64,000 bases of DNA, from contig CBDAPE010000019.1 of assembly GCA_965198325.1 (NCBI GenBank), positions 372,001 to 436,000 of the forward strand, read 5' to 3'. The stretch's first letter is position 1; each line of letters begins with the position of its first letter. A program made the translations under genes and the position numbers. Shown here in pieces: positions 51,643 through 60,725 of the stretch. Under the pieces are notes generated by a model that worked only from the letters and a program-made list of their open reading frames with translations, ran no database searches and was not told where the DNA came from. Source of the stretch: CBDAPE01 sp965198325. GTDB taxonomy: Bacteria; Pseudomonadota; Alphaproteobacteria; UBA828; JAPUJA01.

Positions 51643-53043
51643 CTAGCCCTCGAAAATCACGCCAGGATTGAGGATACCGCCAGGATCGAGGGCCTCTTTG
51701 AACCGGCGCATCAACCCAATCTCTTCCGGCGCCCGGCAAAGCGCCAGATAATCCCGCTTCATGACCCCGATACCGTGCTCGGCGCTGATGCTGCCCTCAG
51801 CCTCGGCGATCAGTCGATAGATTCGCTCCGCAAGCGGCTCGCCGTTGGCCCGGAACTCCGCTTCGGGCGTCTCGTTTCCCTGAACCATATTGACATGCAG
51901 ATTGCCGTCGCCCAGATGTCCGTAGACTACGACCTGAATGCTACCGATTGATGCCCCGATGTCGTCCAGCGCGCCCAAAATATCCGGAATCCTGCCGGGC
52001 GGAACAGTCACGTCGAACTTGTGGGTCAGTCCCTCGTGCCCGATCGCTTCCGTGATGCCCTCGCGCAGCCGCCAGAAGCCCGCCGCCTGTTCGTTTGATT
52101 CGGCGATGAGCACGTCAGCTGCCAACCCTGCCTGGAATGTGTCGCCAAGCGACATCAGAAAGGCGTCCCGCGCCGCCGCGCCCGCCTCTGTCTCGCTCTC
52201 CACCAGAACGTAGGCCGGATAGGTTGCGTCGAATGGCTCGCGCACAGTTGGGTCATGGCGGAGAAGCAGGTCGAGCGGCGCACGCAAAAACATCTCAAGC
52301 GACGACAGGCCCACGACCCGCCCGCGGACATGGTCGAGAACTGCCGGCAGATTGTCCGCCGACGCCAGGCCCATGAGAGCGGTCTGCGCGCCCCGCGGCC
52401 GGGGATAGGTCTGGAGGACGAGCCGGGTGATCACGCCGAGGGTGCCCTCCGAGCCGATGAAAAGCTGCTTGAGGTCGTAGCCTGTATTGTTCTTGCGCAG
52501 CTTGTTAAGACCCGAGACGACGGTACCGTCAGCCATTACCGTCTCGATTCCGCGAATCTGTTCGCGAATGTGGCCGTAGCGGATGACCTTGATGCCCCCC
52601 GCGTTAGTTGCCGCCATGCCGCCCAACTGACAGGATCCCCGAGCACCGAGGTCGACTGGAAAAACCAGGTCATTTTCCGCAAGAAATTCGTGCAGGGTAT
52701 CCAATACGACGCCAGCCTGGACCGTCACCGTGCCCGAAGCCGTATCATACTCCTCGATGGCGTTGAGTCGCGAAAGACTCAATACGACCTCGCCGTTCCG
52801 GGGCACCGAGCCACCGACTAGTCCCGTATTACCGCCCTGGGGCACAAGCGCAATGCGATTTTCATTGCAAGCGGCGAGCAACACGCTCACCTGCTCGATG
52901 CTGCGGGGTCGCACAACGAGCGGCGTGCTGCCGACGAATTTTTTCGACCAGTCGACCGCGTAGGGCAAGACATCAGCGGGGTCGGTTAGATAGAGACCCG
53001 GTTCGTCGAGCGTCCGCTGGAGGACCGCCAATGCATCGCTCAT
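51643..53043 (-). CDS. FAD-linked D-2-hydroxyacid dehydrogenase (GlcD/D2HGDH-like)
   Basis: The 466-residue VAO-fold flavoprotein has the FAD-binding PQGGNTGLVGGSVP near residue 70, LGARGSCQLGGMAATNAGG, NNTGYDLKQLFIGSEGTLG and, in the C-terminal cap, YGHLGDGNLHVNMV and EHGIGVMKRDYL. The family oxidises glycolate, D-lactate or D-2-hydroxyglutarate, with the metal-binding His pair in these last blocks. Substrate is not resolved. It is divergent from a HAD hydrolase and dehalogenase whose products could include glycolate. Confidence 0.88.
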   Translation of the reverse strand: MSDALAVLQRTLDEPGLYLTDPADVLPYAVDWSKKFVGSTPLVVRPRSIEQVSVLLAACNENRIALVPQGGNTGLVGGSVPRNGEVVLSLSRLNAIEEYDTASGTVTVQAGVVLDTLHEFLAENDLVFPVDLGARGSCQLGGMAATNAGGIKVIRYGHIREQIRGIETVMADGTVVSGLNKLRKNNTGYDLKQLFIGSEGTLGVITRLVLQTYPRPRGAQTALMGLASADNLPAVLDHVRGRVVGLSSLEMFLRAPLDLLLRHDPTVREPFDATYPAYVLVESETEAGAAARDAFLMSLGDTFQAGLAADVLIAESNEQAAGFWRLREGITEAIGHEGLTHKFDVTVPPGRIPDILGALDDIGASIGSIQVVVYGHLGDGNLHVNMVQGNETPEAEFRANGEPLAERIYRLIAEAEGSISAEHGIGVMKRDYLALCRAPEEIGLMRRFKEALDPGGILNPGVIFEG

Positions 53044-53119
53044 GCCTTGCAACCCCCTCGTTGCGGCCTAAACTTAGCGCCGCCGGAACCAAACTGCACT
53101 GCCGAAAGCCGTACCACCT

Positions 53120-53761
53120 GTGAACCCGACGATCCTGTTCCTCGACTTCGACGGTGTGGTCGCCGATAGCATGCCGGCAAAGACCCAAGCATTCGCCGCC
53201 GCCTTCGAGGGTCACGGTTTCGACGTAAACGCCATTATCGGCCTCTACCGGCGATATGCCGGCAGTGGCCGGGACCGGATCTTCGACCGAGTCTTCGAGA
53301 GTCTCGCGGGTCGGCCCATGATCAAGGCAGAACGTGACCGGGCCCGCACGATCTTCGAACGCCTCGAAGCCACCGCAAGCCCCGGACTTGCGCTGTTTGC
53401 GGGCGTGGCCGACTTTCTCGCCCGTCAGGCCGATAAGCGCGCGCTCGTCCTGGTGACGGGAACACCCCCGACCACGATCGATACTCTACTGAATGCACTC
53501 GGTGTCGCGTCCTACTTTTCTGCCGTCTACAGTGCAAGCCGCGCTCACCCCAAGGAAACGTGGATCGCCGAGGAGTTGGATGTCATGCGCATCGCACGCA
53601 CCAAAGCCCTGTTCGTGGGTGACTCGCTGGTCGACATGACCGCCGCCGAAAGCGCCGGCGTGCCCTTCGTCGGCGTCGGCAACCCGGACTTCTTCGTCAG
53701 TGGCAACCCTGTGGCCGTGATCGATATGCTACCCGACCTGGACAGGATGCTTGACGATTGA
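53120..53761 (+). CDS. HAD-family hydrolase (phosphoglycolate phosphatase-like)
   Basis: The 213-residue protein has the HAD nucleophile DFDGVVADS near residue 9, a cap domain, LVLVTGTPPTTI (motif II) near 113, the lysine in AHPKETWIAEEL and the acidic motif IV FVGDSLVDMTAAES near 175. Beta-phosphoglucomutase or phosphoglycolate phosphatase activity is plausible. The GTG start gives the expected length, and its stop overlaps the next gene's TTG codon (TTGA). Confidence 0.82.
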   Translation: MNPTILFLDFDGVVADSMPAKTQAFAAAFEGHGFDVNAIIGLYRRYAGSGRDRIFDRVFESLAGRPMIKAERDRARTIFERLEATASPGLALFAGVADFLARQADKRALVLVTGTPPTTIDTLLNALGVASYFSAVYSASRAHPKETWIAEELDVMRIARTKALFVGDSLVDMTAAESAGVPFVGVGNPDFFVSGNPVAVIDMLPDLDRMLDD

Positions 53762-54660
53762 CCGCGACGACAGAGAACGACCGGCCCACCATGTTCGACG
53801 GGTTCGAGCGCAAGAGAATTACGGTTGACGGCGTATCGATCAATCTGGTGGTCGGCGGCGTTGGTCCGCCGGTCCTTTTGTTACATGGCTATCCCCAGAC
53901 GCTCGCCATGTGGTACGCGGTCGCGCCACGACTGGCCGACAGATACACGGTCGCCGCCGCCGATCTCAGGGGTTACGGCGACAGCGACTCGCCGGCCGGC
54001 GGGACAGACCACGTCGCCTATTCAAAGCGGACAATGGCCAACGATCAGGTCGGCATCATGGACGCACTCGGATTCGAGCGCTTCGCCGTAATTGGCCACG
54101 ATCGGGGCGGGCGTGTCGGCCATCGTCTGGCGCTTGATTATCCGGACCGGGTCGATCGGCTTGCCGTGCTCGACATCGTACCGACCCTCAAGGTCTTCAC
54201 TGATCTCAACCAGGGGATCGCGACCGGCTATTACCACTGGTTCTTCTTGATCCAGGCCGAACCATTTCCCGAGCAGATGATCGGGTCCCAGCCCCTCTTT
54301 TACCTTCGTTGGTGCCTCGCACGCCTCGGCGGCAGCCTCGAAATGTTCGACACGCGCGCGCTCGCCGAGTATGAGCGCTGCTTTACGCCCGAGACGATCC
54401 ACGCCTCCTGCGAGGATTATCGCGCGGCTGCCACGATCGACCTCGACCACGATCGGGCCGACCCGGAGGCCCGCGTCGTCTGCCCGACGCTTGCACTATG
54501 GGGCGAACGGGGGCGGATTGCCGCGTGGTACGACGTGCTCGCCTGCTGGCGGGAGCGCGCCGATGACGTCTCGGGCGAGCCGGTCGACGCCGGCCATTTC
54601 CTGGTCGAGGAACAACCGGCCGACGTCGCCGCCCGCCTTCTAGCGTTTCTCGAGACTTAA
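53758..54660 (+). CDS. fluoroacetate/haloacetate dehalogenase-like alpha/beta hydrolase
   Basis: The up-to-300-residue protein matches haloacetate dehalogenases. The nucleophile is Asp115 in GHDRGGRVGH, with Arg116 and Arg119 to hold the carboxylate; His160 and Trp161 in ATGYYHWFFL and Tyr221 in CEDYRA correspond to the halide pocket; His280 in DAGHFLVEEQP is the base. The spacing agrees with the characterised enzymes as I recall them. The predicted reaction releases halide and glycolate from haloacetate. The TTG start overlaps the HAD stop; an ATG at 53791 is a good alternative. Confidence 0.82.
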   Translation: MTATTENDRPTMFDGFERKRITVDGVSINLVVGGVGPPVLLLHGYPQTLAMWYAVAPRLADRYTVAAADLRGYGDSDSPAGGTDHVAYSKRTMANDQVGIMDALGFERFAVIGHDRGGRVGHRLALDYPDRVDRLAVLDIVPTLKVFTDLNQGIATGYYHWFFLIQAEPFPEQMIGSQPLFYLRWCLARLGGSLEMFDTRALAEYERCFTPETIHASCEDYRAAATIDLDHDRADPEARVVCPTLALWGERGRIAAWYDVLACWRERADDVSGEPVDAGHFLVEEQPADVAARLLAFLET

Positions 54661-54742
54661 CCCGGAATCCGGGCTTGCCGCGACGGGATCGTTGGTGGAT
54701 CGTGCCCGCTCACTGCCCCGCTGAACCGAAGGTGAATCCACC

Positions 54743-55978
54743 GTGAACATCGTAATCTTGGGAGCCGGAATTGCCGGTGTCACGGCGGCCTATTTTCTGG
54801 CCAAGGACGGTCACGACGTCGTCGTCATCGACCGTCAGCCCGCCGCCGGATTAGAGGCCAGTTTTGCCAACGGCGGCCAGTTAGCGACCACGTCGGCCGG
54901 CCCGTGGGCCCGACCCGCCGCGCTAAAGACCGCGCTCAAGTCGCTCGGACGGGAGGATGCTCCGCTCATCATGCGGCTTCGCGCCGATCCCGCCATGTGG
55001 ACCTGGTGCCTTCGCTTCCTGCGAAACTGTACGACCGCGCGCCTGGTCCGCAACACGGCACCTCTGCTGCGCCTTTCGCTTCACGCACGGGCCATGCTTG
55101 ACGATCTGATCGCCGAGACGAATATCGATATCGCGCGGGAGAAGCGGGGTATTCTGGATCTGGTATACGACGCCCGCGCGTTGGAGCGCGAAGCCCGCCA
55201 CGCCGGGAGCGAGACCTGCGAAGTGGTCGAAGCGGCCCGTTGCCTTGAGATCGAACCTGCACTTGCCGGCATCGCCGGCCGCTTCGCCGGCGGGCTTTAC
55301 TTTCCGCAGGACCAGAGCGGCGATGCCTACCTCTTTACCACGGGCCTAGCCGACGCCTGCCTGGCGCTGGGGGTCGAATTCCGTTACGGCGTCGATGTCA
55401 CTGGCATCGAGTCCCGGGGCGGACAGGTCGAACGCGTCAAGACCGTCGAGGGCGACATCGCGGCGGATTCCTATGTATTGAGCTTGGGCAGCTATAGTTC
55501 CCGCTTCGTCCGTCCACTTGGTCTGCGTCTGCCGATTTATCCCGTGAAGGGATATTCGGTGACTATCCCGACGACGGGATACAACGGTGCGCCCCGGGTG
55601 AGCATTTCAGACGAGTCCCGCAAAATCGTTATCTCACGCCTCGGCGACCGGCTGCGGGCTGCGGGAACGGCTGAGCTCGCGGGCTACGATGTCTCGGCAA
55701 ATCCAGCCCGCAGCGGCGCGGTGCTCGACGCTCTGATGGCGATCTTCCCGAACGGGGGCGATGCCGCGAAAGCCGAATTCTGGACGGGGTTGCGTCCGAT
55801 GACCCCCGACGGTGCACCGATCCTGGGACGTGCGCCGCTTTCAAACCTCTACCTCAACACAGGCCACGGCACGCTCGGGTGGACCACGGCTGCGGGCTCC
55901 GGCCAAATTCTGGCCGACATCATCGCGGGCCGCCCTCCGGTAGTCGATCTGACCGGCCTTACGCTTGAGCGATTCTAG
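54743..55978 (+). CDS. dadA: D-amino acid dehydrogenase
   Basis: The 411-residue FAD enzyme of the DAO family has the nucleotide loop ILGAGIAGVTAAYFLAKDGHDVVVID at the N terminus, the family block FANGGQLATTSAGPWARP near residue 42, YPVKGYSVTIP near 275 and TGHGTLGWTTAAGSGQIL near 370. It deaminates D-amino acids, passing electrons to the quinone pool. No alanine racemase is adjacent. Its neighbours include a carbamoylase and, 3 kb on, another amine dehydrogenase set. Confidence 0.9.
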   Translation: MNIVILGAGIAGVTAAYFLAKDGHDVVVIDRQPAAGLEASFANGGQLATTSAGPWARPAALKTALKSLGREDAPLIMRLRADPAMWTWCLRFLRNCTTARLVRNTAPLLRLSLHARAMLDDLIAETNIDIAREKRGILDLVYDARALEREARHAGSETCEVVEAARCLEIEPALAGIAGRFAGGLYFPQDQSGDAYLFTTGLADACLALGVEFRYGVDVTGIESRGGQVERVKTVEGDIAADSYVLSLGSYSSRFVRPLGLRLPIYPVKGYSVTIPTTGYNGAPRVSISDESRKIVISRLGDRLRAAGTAELAGYDVSANPARSGAVLDALMAIFPNGGDAAKAEFWTGLRPMTPDGAPILGRAPLSNLYLNTGHGTLGWTTAAGSGQILADIIAGRPPVVDLTGLTLERF

Positions 55979-56074
55979 GACAGCCTGGGTTCGCACCGTT
56001 CGCCTGTACGATTGCCCCGCCGCGACACTCCGCTAGAATGACGCCAAACCGCAATCAAAGGGAGAAACGGCGCC

Positions 56075-57304
56075 ATGAGCGATCTCATTCGAATCGACCG
56101 TGCGCGGCTCGAGAGCCGCCTGGCGGAACTAGCCAAGATCGGCGCGACCGAGGCGGGCGGCGTCCATCGGCTCGCCTACACGGACGAGGACAAAAGGGGT
56201 CGGGATCTGTTCGTGAGCTGGTGTGAACAGGCCGGGCTCGTCGTGCGGGTCGACGAGATGGGCAACATCTTCGCGCGCCACGGCGACCCCGACGGGGCCG
56301 TGGTGTTTTCGGGCTCCCACCTCGATAGCCAGCCCAAGGGCGGCAAGTACGACGGCGCCTACGGCGTCCTCGGCGCACTCGAGGCGGTCGAGACCATCAA
56401 GGACTCGGGCTGCGCGCTCGCCCGCCCGGTCGAGGTTGTGGCCTGGAGCAACGAGGAAGGAAGCCGCTTTCCGCCAGCGATGATCGGATCGGGCGTCTTT
56501 GCAGGCCACTACACTCTCGATTATGCCTATTCGCGGGAAAGCCGAGACGGCTTGACCCAGGGCGACGAGATCGTGCGTATCGGCTACAAGGGCGACGTGC
56601 CCTGCAAACCAGGCCCGATGCACCGCTATTTCGAACTCCATATCGAGCAGGGGCCGGTCCTCGACTCGCTGGGCCTCAAGCTCGGCATCGTCGAGGGCGT
56701 CTACGGTCTCTATTGGTACGAGGTCAAGCTCTCGGGTCAGGCCAACCACGCCGGCTCAACGCCAATGGAGATGCGCCGCGACGCCCTGATGGCCGCCGCC
56801 GAGATCTTTCATATGGCCGAACGGATACCGGCTGAATTGGGGGAGGGCAACCGCTTGACCGTTGGCTATATCGAGGCCGTGCCGAATTCGGTCAACGTAA
56901 TCCCCGGTGACGTCCTCTGCACCATCGACATTCGCTCCCAATCGCCGGAGACGCTGGACAAGATGGGCGAACGGGTCAAGGCGCTCGTCGCCGAAGTGAC
57001 GGACCGTCGCAATATTGATCACGACATCTCGGAGCTTTCGGCCAATCCGATGGTCACGTTTGCGCCGGCCTGCCGCGATGTCGTGGCCGCCGCCGCCGAG
57101 GATCTCGACCTGCCCCACCAGCGGATGTATTCGGGCCCCGGCCACGATGCCGTCTGGGTTTCGACCGTGTGCGATACGGGCATGATCTTCGTGCCCAGCA
57201 TCGACGGAATCAGTCACGCCGAGATCGAGGATACGGCGCCCGAAGACCTGACCGCCGGCGCCGACGTTCTCGCCAACGCCATGCTGCGAAGCGCCGAAAT
57301 TTGA
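56075..57304 (+). CDS. N-carbamoyl-L-amino acid hydrolase / ureidopropionase-type amidase
   Basis: The 409-residue M20-like zinc enzyme has metal ligands in SGSHLDSQPKGGKYDGAYG near residue 82, WSNEEGSRFPPAM, FELHIEQGPVLD and DGISHAEIEDT near 385; the bridging fold has ANHAGSTPMEMRRDAL. This set is shared by hydantoinase-linked carbamoylases, beta-ureidopropionase and allantoate amidohydrolase, so the exact substrate is open. No hydantoinase gene is next to it. It sits 96 bases after dadA on the same strand. Confidence 0.88.
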   Translation: MSDLIRIDRARLESRLAELAKIGATEAGGVHRLAYTDEDKRGRDLFVSWCEQAGLVVRVDEMGNIFARHGDPDGAVVFSGSHLDSQPKGGKYDGAYGVLGALEAVETIKDSGCALARPVEVVAWSNEEGSRFPPAMIGSGVFAGHYTLDYAYSRESRDGLTQGDEIVRIGYKGDVPCKPGPMHRYFELHIEQGPVLDSLGLKLGIVEGVYGLYWYEVKLSGQANHAGSTPMEMRRDALMAAAEIFHMAERIPAELGEGNRLTVGYIEAVPNSVNVIPGDVLCTIDIRSQSPETLDKMGERVKALVAEVTDRRNIDHDISELSANPMVTFAPACRDVVAAAAEDLDLPHQRMYSGPGHDAVWVSTVCDTGMIFVPSIDGISHAEIEDTAPEDLTAGADVLANAMLRSAEI

Positions 57305-57344
57305 ACCGGCGGCGCGTACCGCCCAGCACTGGGGATCAGCGCCG

Positions 57345-57812
57345 ATGATGACGATCTTCCTGCTCGCCCTCGTGACTGCGACCTACGCGGGCTACAATCT
57401 GTTTATCAAGATCGCAGCCGACCACCTGCCGGCCACGACGACGTCGACGGTCCTTGCGACCCTCTCGATGCAGGTCATGACCTTTGTTCCGACGCTGTGC
57501 CTGTTTGGCATCCTCTACGCCCAGGGCGGCCACGTCTTCAAGATCAATTCGACCGTCATGATGTGGGCGATGATAGCAGGCCTGTGCATCGGCAGCGCCG
57601 AAGTCGCCTATTATTACCTGTTCTCGGGGCTCGGCGGCGGCAAGCCGATGCCCGCGAATGTCGTTGTGCCGATCGTCGTCTGCGGCACCGTCGTGATCAC
57701 CGCCGTGGTCTCCTATTTCGCATTTCGGGAGAGCTTCTCCTGGCCCCAGATGCTGGGTTCGGCGCTGGTTATCGGCGGCGTCATTCTCGTTTTGCTGGGT
57801 CCGCGGTCGTGA
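57345..57812 (+). CDS. half-size EamA/DMT-type membrane protein
   Basis: The 155-residue protein has about five membrane helices and one EamA-like unit: ATYAGYNLFIKIAADHLP at the start, AEVAYYYLFSGLGGGKPM and a final helix ALVIGGVILVLLG. It is half the length of usual ten-helix DMT exporters, so it may dimerise like small multidrug transporters. Substrate unknown. It ends 25 bases before hpnB and follows the carbamoylase by 40 bases. Confidence 0.75.
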   Translation: MMTIFLLALVTATYAGYNLFIKIAADHLPATTTSTVLATLSMQVMTFVPTLCLFGILYAQGGHVFKINSTVMMWAMIAGLCIGSAEVAYYYLFSGLGGGKPMPANVVVPIVVCGTVVITAVVSYFAFRESFSWPQMLGSALVIGGVILVLLGPRS

Positions 57813-57837
57813 CGCGGACACGAACCGGAAGGGCATC

Positions 57838-58974
57838 GTGATCTGGGCGGATCTGGCGGCCGCCGCGGCGGCATTCTGGGTCTTGATCCTGCTGTTGCCG
57901 TGGCAACCCTGGCGCACCCGGGAAACGCTTGATGCTGAGCCCGCTGCTTCGTTCCCCGACCTGACGGATCTTACGATCCTCATCCCCGCGCGTAACGAGG
58001 CCCCTGTCATCGGCCAGACTCTGCTTGCCTTGAAGGGGCAAGGTGAAGGGCTCTGGATCGTGTTGATCGACGACCAATCGAACGACGGCACGGCCGCCGC
58101 CGCTGCCCGAGCGAGTAACGAAAACCTGGAAATCATACTAGGCGAAGCTCCGCCCGAGGGCTGGAACGGCAAGCTCTGGGCACTTGAACAGGGCCGTAAC
58201 CGGGCCAACACGCCCTATATCATGCTGCTCGACGCCGACATCCGGCTGGAGCCCGGGACAATCGCCGCTCTTCGCGACAAGATGAACCAGGGGCAGCTCG
58301 GCTTTGTCTCGCTCATGGCGCGGTTACGGATGACGGGCCTGTGGGAAGTCCTGCTGATGCCTGCCTTCGTCTATTTTTTCAAGCTGCTTTACCCGTTTGC
58401 CCTGTCGAATGCGCGCTTCGCGCCCATCGCCGCCGGAGCGGGCGGCTGTGTCCTGCTCCAGACGGCAGCTCTCGAGCAGATTGGCGGTTTCGGAGCGGTC
58501 AAAGGTGCACTGATCGACGACTGTGCGCTCGCCAAGGCGGTCAAACGAGCCGGCTTTCGCACCTGGATTGGACTCACCCATTCGGCCGTGAGCCTACGAC
58601 CCTACCCGCGTCTCGCCAACATCTGGAACATGGTCGCGCGCAACGCGTTTACACAGCTGCACTATTCGACTGCGCTGCTGGTCCTCGTCACCCTGATTTT
58701 CGTCGTAGGCTGCGCGATCCCGCCTCTCGCCCTGTTCGTATTCCCCGGCTTAGCGGCGACAGTACTCGGGGCCGCGGCGATCGCCGCAATGTCCGTGAGC
58801 TATGCGCCAACCCTTCGCTATTACGGCCTCTCGCCGCTAATCGGCCTGCTCTTTCCCTTGATTGGCGCTGTATATCTCACGATGACCTGGAGCTCGGCCA
58901 CCCGCTACTGGCGGGGACAGCGCTCCCACTGGAAGGGACGGAGCTACAACCGGGATGACGGCAAGCCTTTTTAG
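57838..58974 (+). CDS. hpnB: hopene-associated glycosyltransferase HpnB
   Basis: The 378-residue GT2-family protein has an N-terminal membrane helix, ILIPARNEAPVIGQTL near residue 47, the metal-binding LLDADIRLEPG near 130, GGCVLLQTAALEQIGGFGAV and IDDCALAKAV near 222, and four C-terminal membrane helices. HpnB lies in hopanoid gene sets in many bacteria; no squalene-hopene cyclase gene is in this window. It starts at GTG. A general membrane glycosyltransferase is the alternative. Confidence 0.82.
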   Translation: MIWADLAAAAAAFWVLILLLPWQPWRTRETLDAEPAASFPDLTDLTILIPARNEAPVIGQTLLALKGQGEGLWIVLIDDQSNDGTAAAAARASNENLEIILGEAPPEGWNGKLWALEQGRNRANTPYIMLLDADIRLEPGTIAALRDKMNQGQLGFVSLMARLRMTGLWEVLLMPAFVYFFKLLYPFALSNARFAPIAAGAGGCVLLQTAALEQIGGFGAVKGALIDDCALAKAVKRAGFRTWIGLTHSAVSLRPYPRLANIWNMVARNAFTQLHYSTALLVLVTLIFVVGCAIPPLALFVFPGLAATVLGAAAIAAMSVSYAPTLRYYGLSPLIGLLFPLIGAVYLTMTWSSATRYWRGQRSHWKGRSYNRDDGKPF

Positions 58975-59070
58975 CCGCCCTGCTAATTGTACCTGGATTC
59001 GAATTGCGCTAAGCCTAACTGTCGGCGCCCCAGCGCGCCAAAATGCCACACGGAGTGCGGCAAGAAAGCG

Positions 59071-59364
59071 ATGACCAACGCGCTGTTCAAGCGCCTTGCC
59101 GAGGCCCATCGGAAAAAGGTGACAATCGTTGTGGGTGGCCAACCCGTCGATGCGTTGGCGGGCGATACGCTGCTGACCGCACTGCTTACCACGGGCACCC
59201 AGGTCCGCGAATCCGAATTCGGTGACGGGCCGCGTGCCGGCTTCTGCCTGATCGGGGCGTGTCAGGATTGCTGGGTCGAACTGGAAGACGGCGGCCGGGT
59301 GCGCGCCTGTGGCACATTCGTGATCGACGGCCTGCGAGTCCACCGCAAGCAGGGCACGCTGTGA
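59071..59364 (+). CDS. (2Fe-2S)-binding subunit, HcnA/opine-oxidase-like
   Basis: The 97-residue Fer2_4 protein has the cluster ligands in GFCLIGACQDCWVELEDG followed by RVRACGTFV. Such proteins are the small subunit of heteromeric amine dehydrogenases (sarcosine oxidase-like, D-hydroxyproline dehydrogenase, opine oxidase, HcnA). The ATG at 59071 is the first with family similarity. It overlaps the next gene by four bases (GTGA). Confidence 0.88.
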   Translation: MTNALFKRLAEAHRKKVTIVVGGQPVDALAGDTLLTALLTTGTQVRESEFGDGPRAGFCLIGACQDCWVELEDGGRVRACGTFVIDGLRVHRKQGTL

Positions 59365-60725
59365 GCCCGCCTCGCATCCTTGTCGTCGGTGCCGGCCCGG
59401 CAGGAATTTGCGCGGCTGCGACCCTTGCCGCCGCCGACCTTAAGCCGACGGTGATCGACGAGGCACCGCGGGGCGGCGGCCAGATCTATCGTCGGCCACC
59501 CCCTGAGTTTGTCCGCACAGCCGAAGATCTCTACGGTTTCGAAGCACCGAAAGCCGCGCGCCTGCACGCGACCTTCGACAGCCTCGGCGAGGCGATCGAT
59601 TATCGGCCCGAGACCTTGGTCTGGAGCATCTGGAAAGGCGAGGCGTTTCTGCGCGGGCCCGAAGGCGGTTCGACACTCGGCTTTGACGCCGTCCTTCTTG
59701 CGACCGGGGCCATGGACCGGGTCATCCCATTCCCGGGTTGGACCACGCCCGGTGTCTACACTCTTGGCGCCGCACAGGTCGCATTCAAATATCAGGCCTG
59801 CGCCATCGGGTCGCGCGTCGCGCTGCTTGGCACGGGACCCCTCCTCTATCTGGTCGGTTATCAGTACGCGAAACACGGCGTGGACATCGCCGCGGTGCTC
59901 GAGACCGCTTCGTTCGGGGCAGGCTTCAAGGCACTGCCCGATCTAGTATTCGGCGGACGAACGTTCGTGAAGGGCCTCTATTACCAGGGTTGGCTTCACA
60001 GCCGAGGCATTCCGATTCATCGGGCGGTTACGCCCCTTGGTGCGGAGGGAGACGCGCGGCTAACGGGATTACGCTACCGCAGCCGCAGTGGAAAGCAGCG
60101 GCGCATCGCCTGCGATGCACTCGCCGTCGGTTACGGTCTCAAATCGGAAACCCAGCTCGCCGACTTGCTGGGCTGCCGGTTTGTTTTCGACATTCTTGGC
60201 CATCAATGGCTGCCGGAGATCGATTCGGACGGACGCTCGAGCGTGAAGGGCGTCTACCTCGCGGGCGACGGTGCCGGAATCGGCGGCGCAGACGCAGCCG
60301 AGCGTCGAGGCGAGTTGGCCGCACTCGCACTGATGGCGGATCACGGCCTAACGGTGTCGAGTCCGCGCGTCGTAGCGCTGCGCCGACAGCTTGCCCGGCT
60401 TCAGCGATTCCGACAAGGCTTGGAACGAGCCTTCCCCTTCCCGAAACAATTCATAAGCGAGCTCGCAGACGAGGTGCTGCTGTGCCGCTGTGAGGCCGTC
60501 GCAGCCGGCGAGTATCGGGCCGCTGCACGAGACTTGGCTGCGAACGAAATGAACCGTGCAAAGGCGCTCACCCGCGTCGGCATGGGACGCTGTCAGGGCC
60601 GGGTTTGTGGGCCGGCCGCAGCGGAAATTTTGGCCGCCGCGCTCGATCTGCCCACAGCGGATGTCAGCCGGCTGCGCGGACAGGCACCGGTCAAGCCTCT
60701 ACCAATCGAACCGGTCGCGACATAA
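59361..60725 (+). CDS. FAD/NAD-binding subunit, HcnB/opine-oxidase alpha-like
   Basis: The 454-residue flavoprotein opens RILVVGAGPAGICAAATLA, then APRGGGQIYRR near residue 33, ATGAMDRVIPFPGWTTPGVY near 116, GVYLAGDGAGIGGADAA near 298, and a C-terminal BFD-like [2Fe-2S] region with CRCEAV near 374 and GMGRCQGRVCGP. This is the amine dehydrogenase A-type subunit. The GTG start overlaps the small subunit stop, and its TAA shares a base with the next ATG (TAATG). Confidence 0.88.
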   Translation: MSPPRILVVGAGPAGICAAATLAAADLKPTVIDEAPRGGGQIYRRPPPEFVRTAEDLYGFEAPKAARLHATFDSLGEAIDYRPETLVWSIWKGEAFLRGPEGGSTLGFDAVLLATGAMDRVIPFPGWTTPGVYTLGAAQVAFKYQACAIGSRVALLGTGPLLYLVGYQYAKHGVDIAAVLETASFGAGFKALPDLVFGGRTFVKGLYYQGWLHSRGIPIHRAVTPLGAEGDARLTGLRYRSRSGKQRRIACDALAVGYGLKSETQLADLLGCRFVFDILGHQWLPEIDSDGRSSVKGVYLAGDGAGIGGADAAERRGELAALALMADHGLTVSSPRVVALRRQLARLQRFRQGLERAFPFPKQFISELADEVLLCRCEAVAAGEYRAAARDLAANEMNRAKALTRVGMGRCQGRVCGPAAAEILAAALDLPTADVSRLRGQAPVKPLPIEPVAT

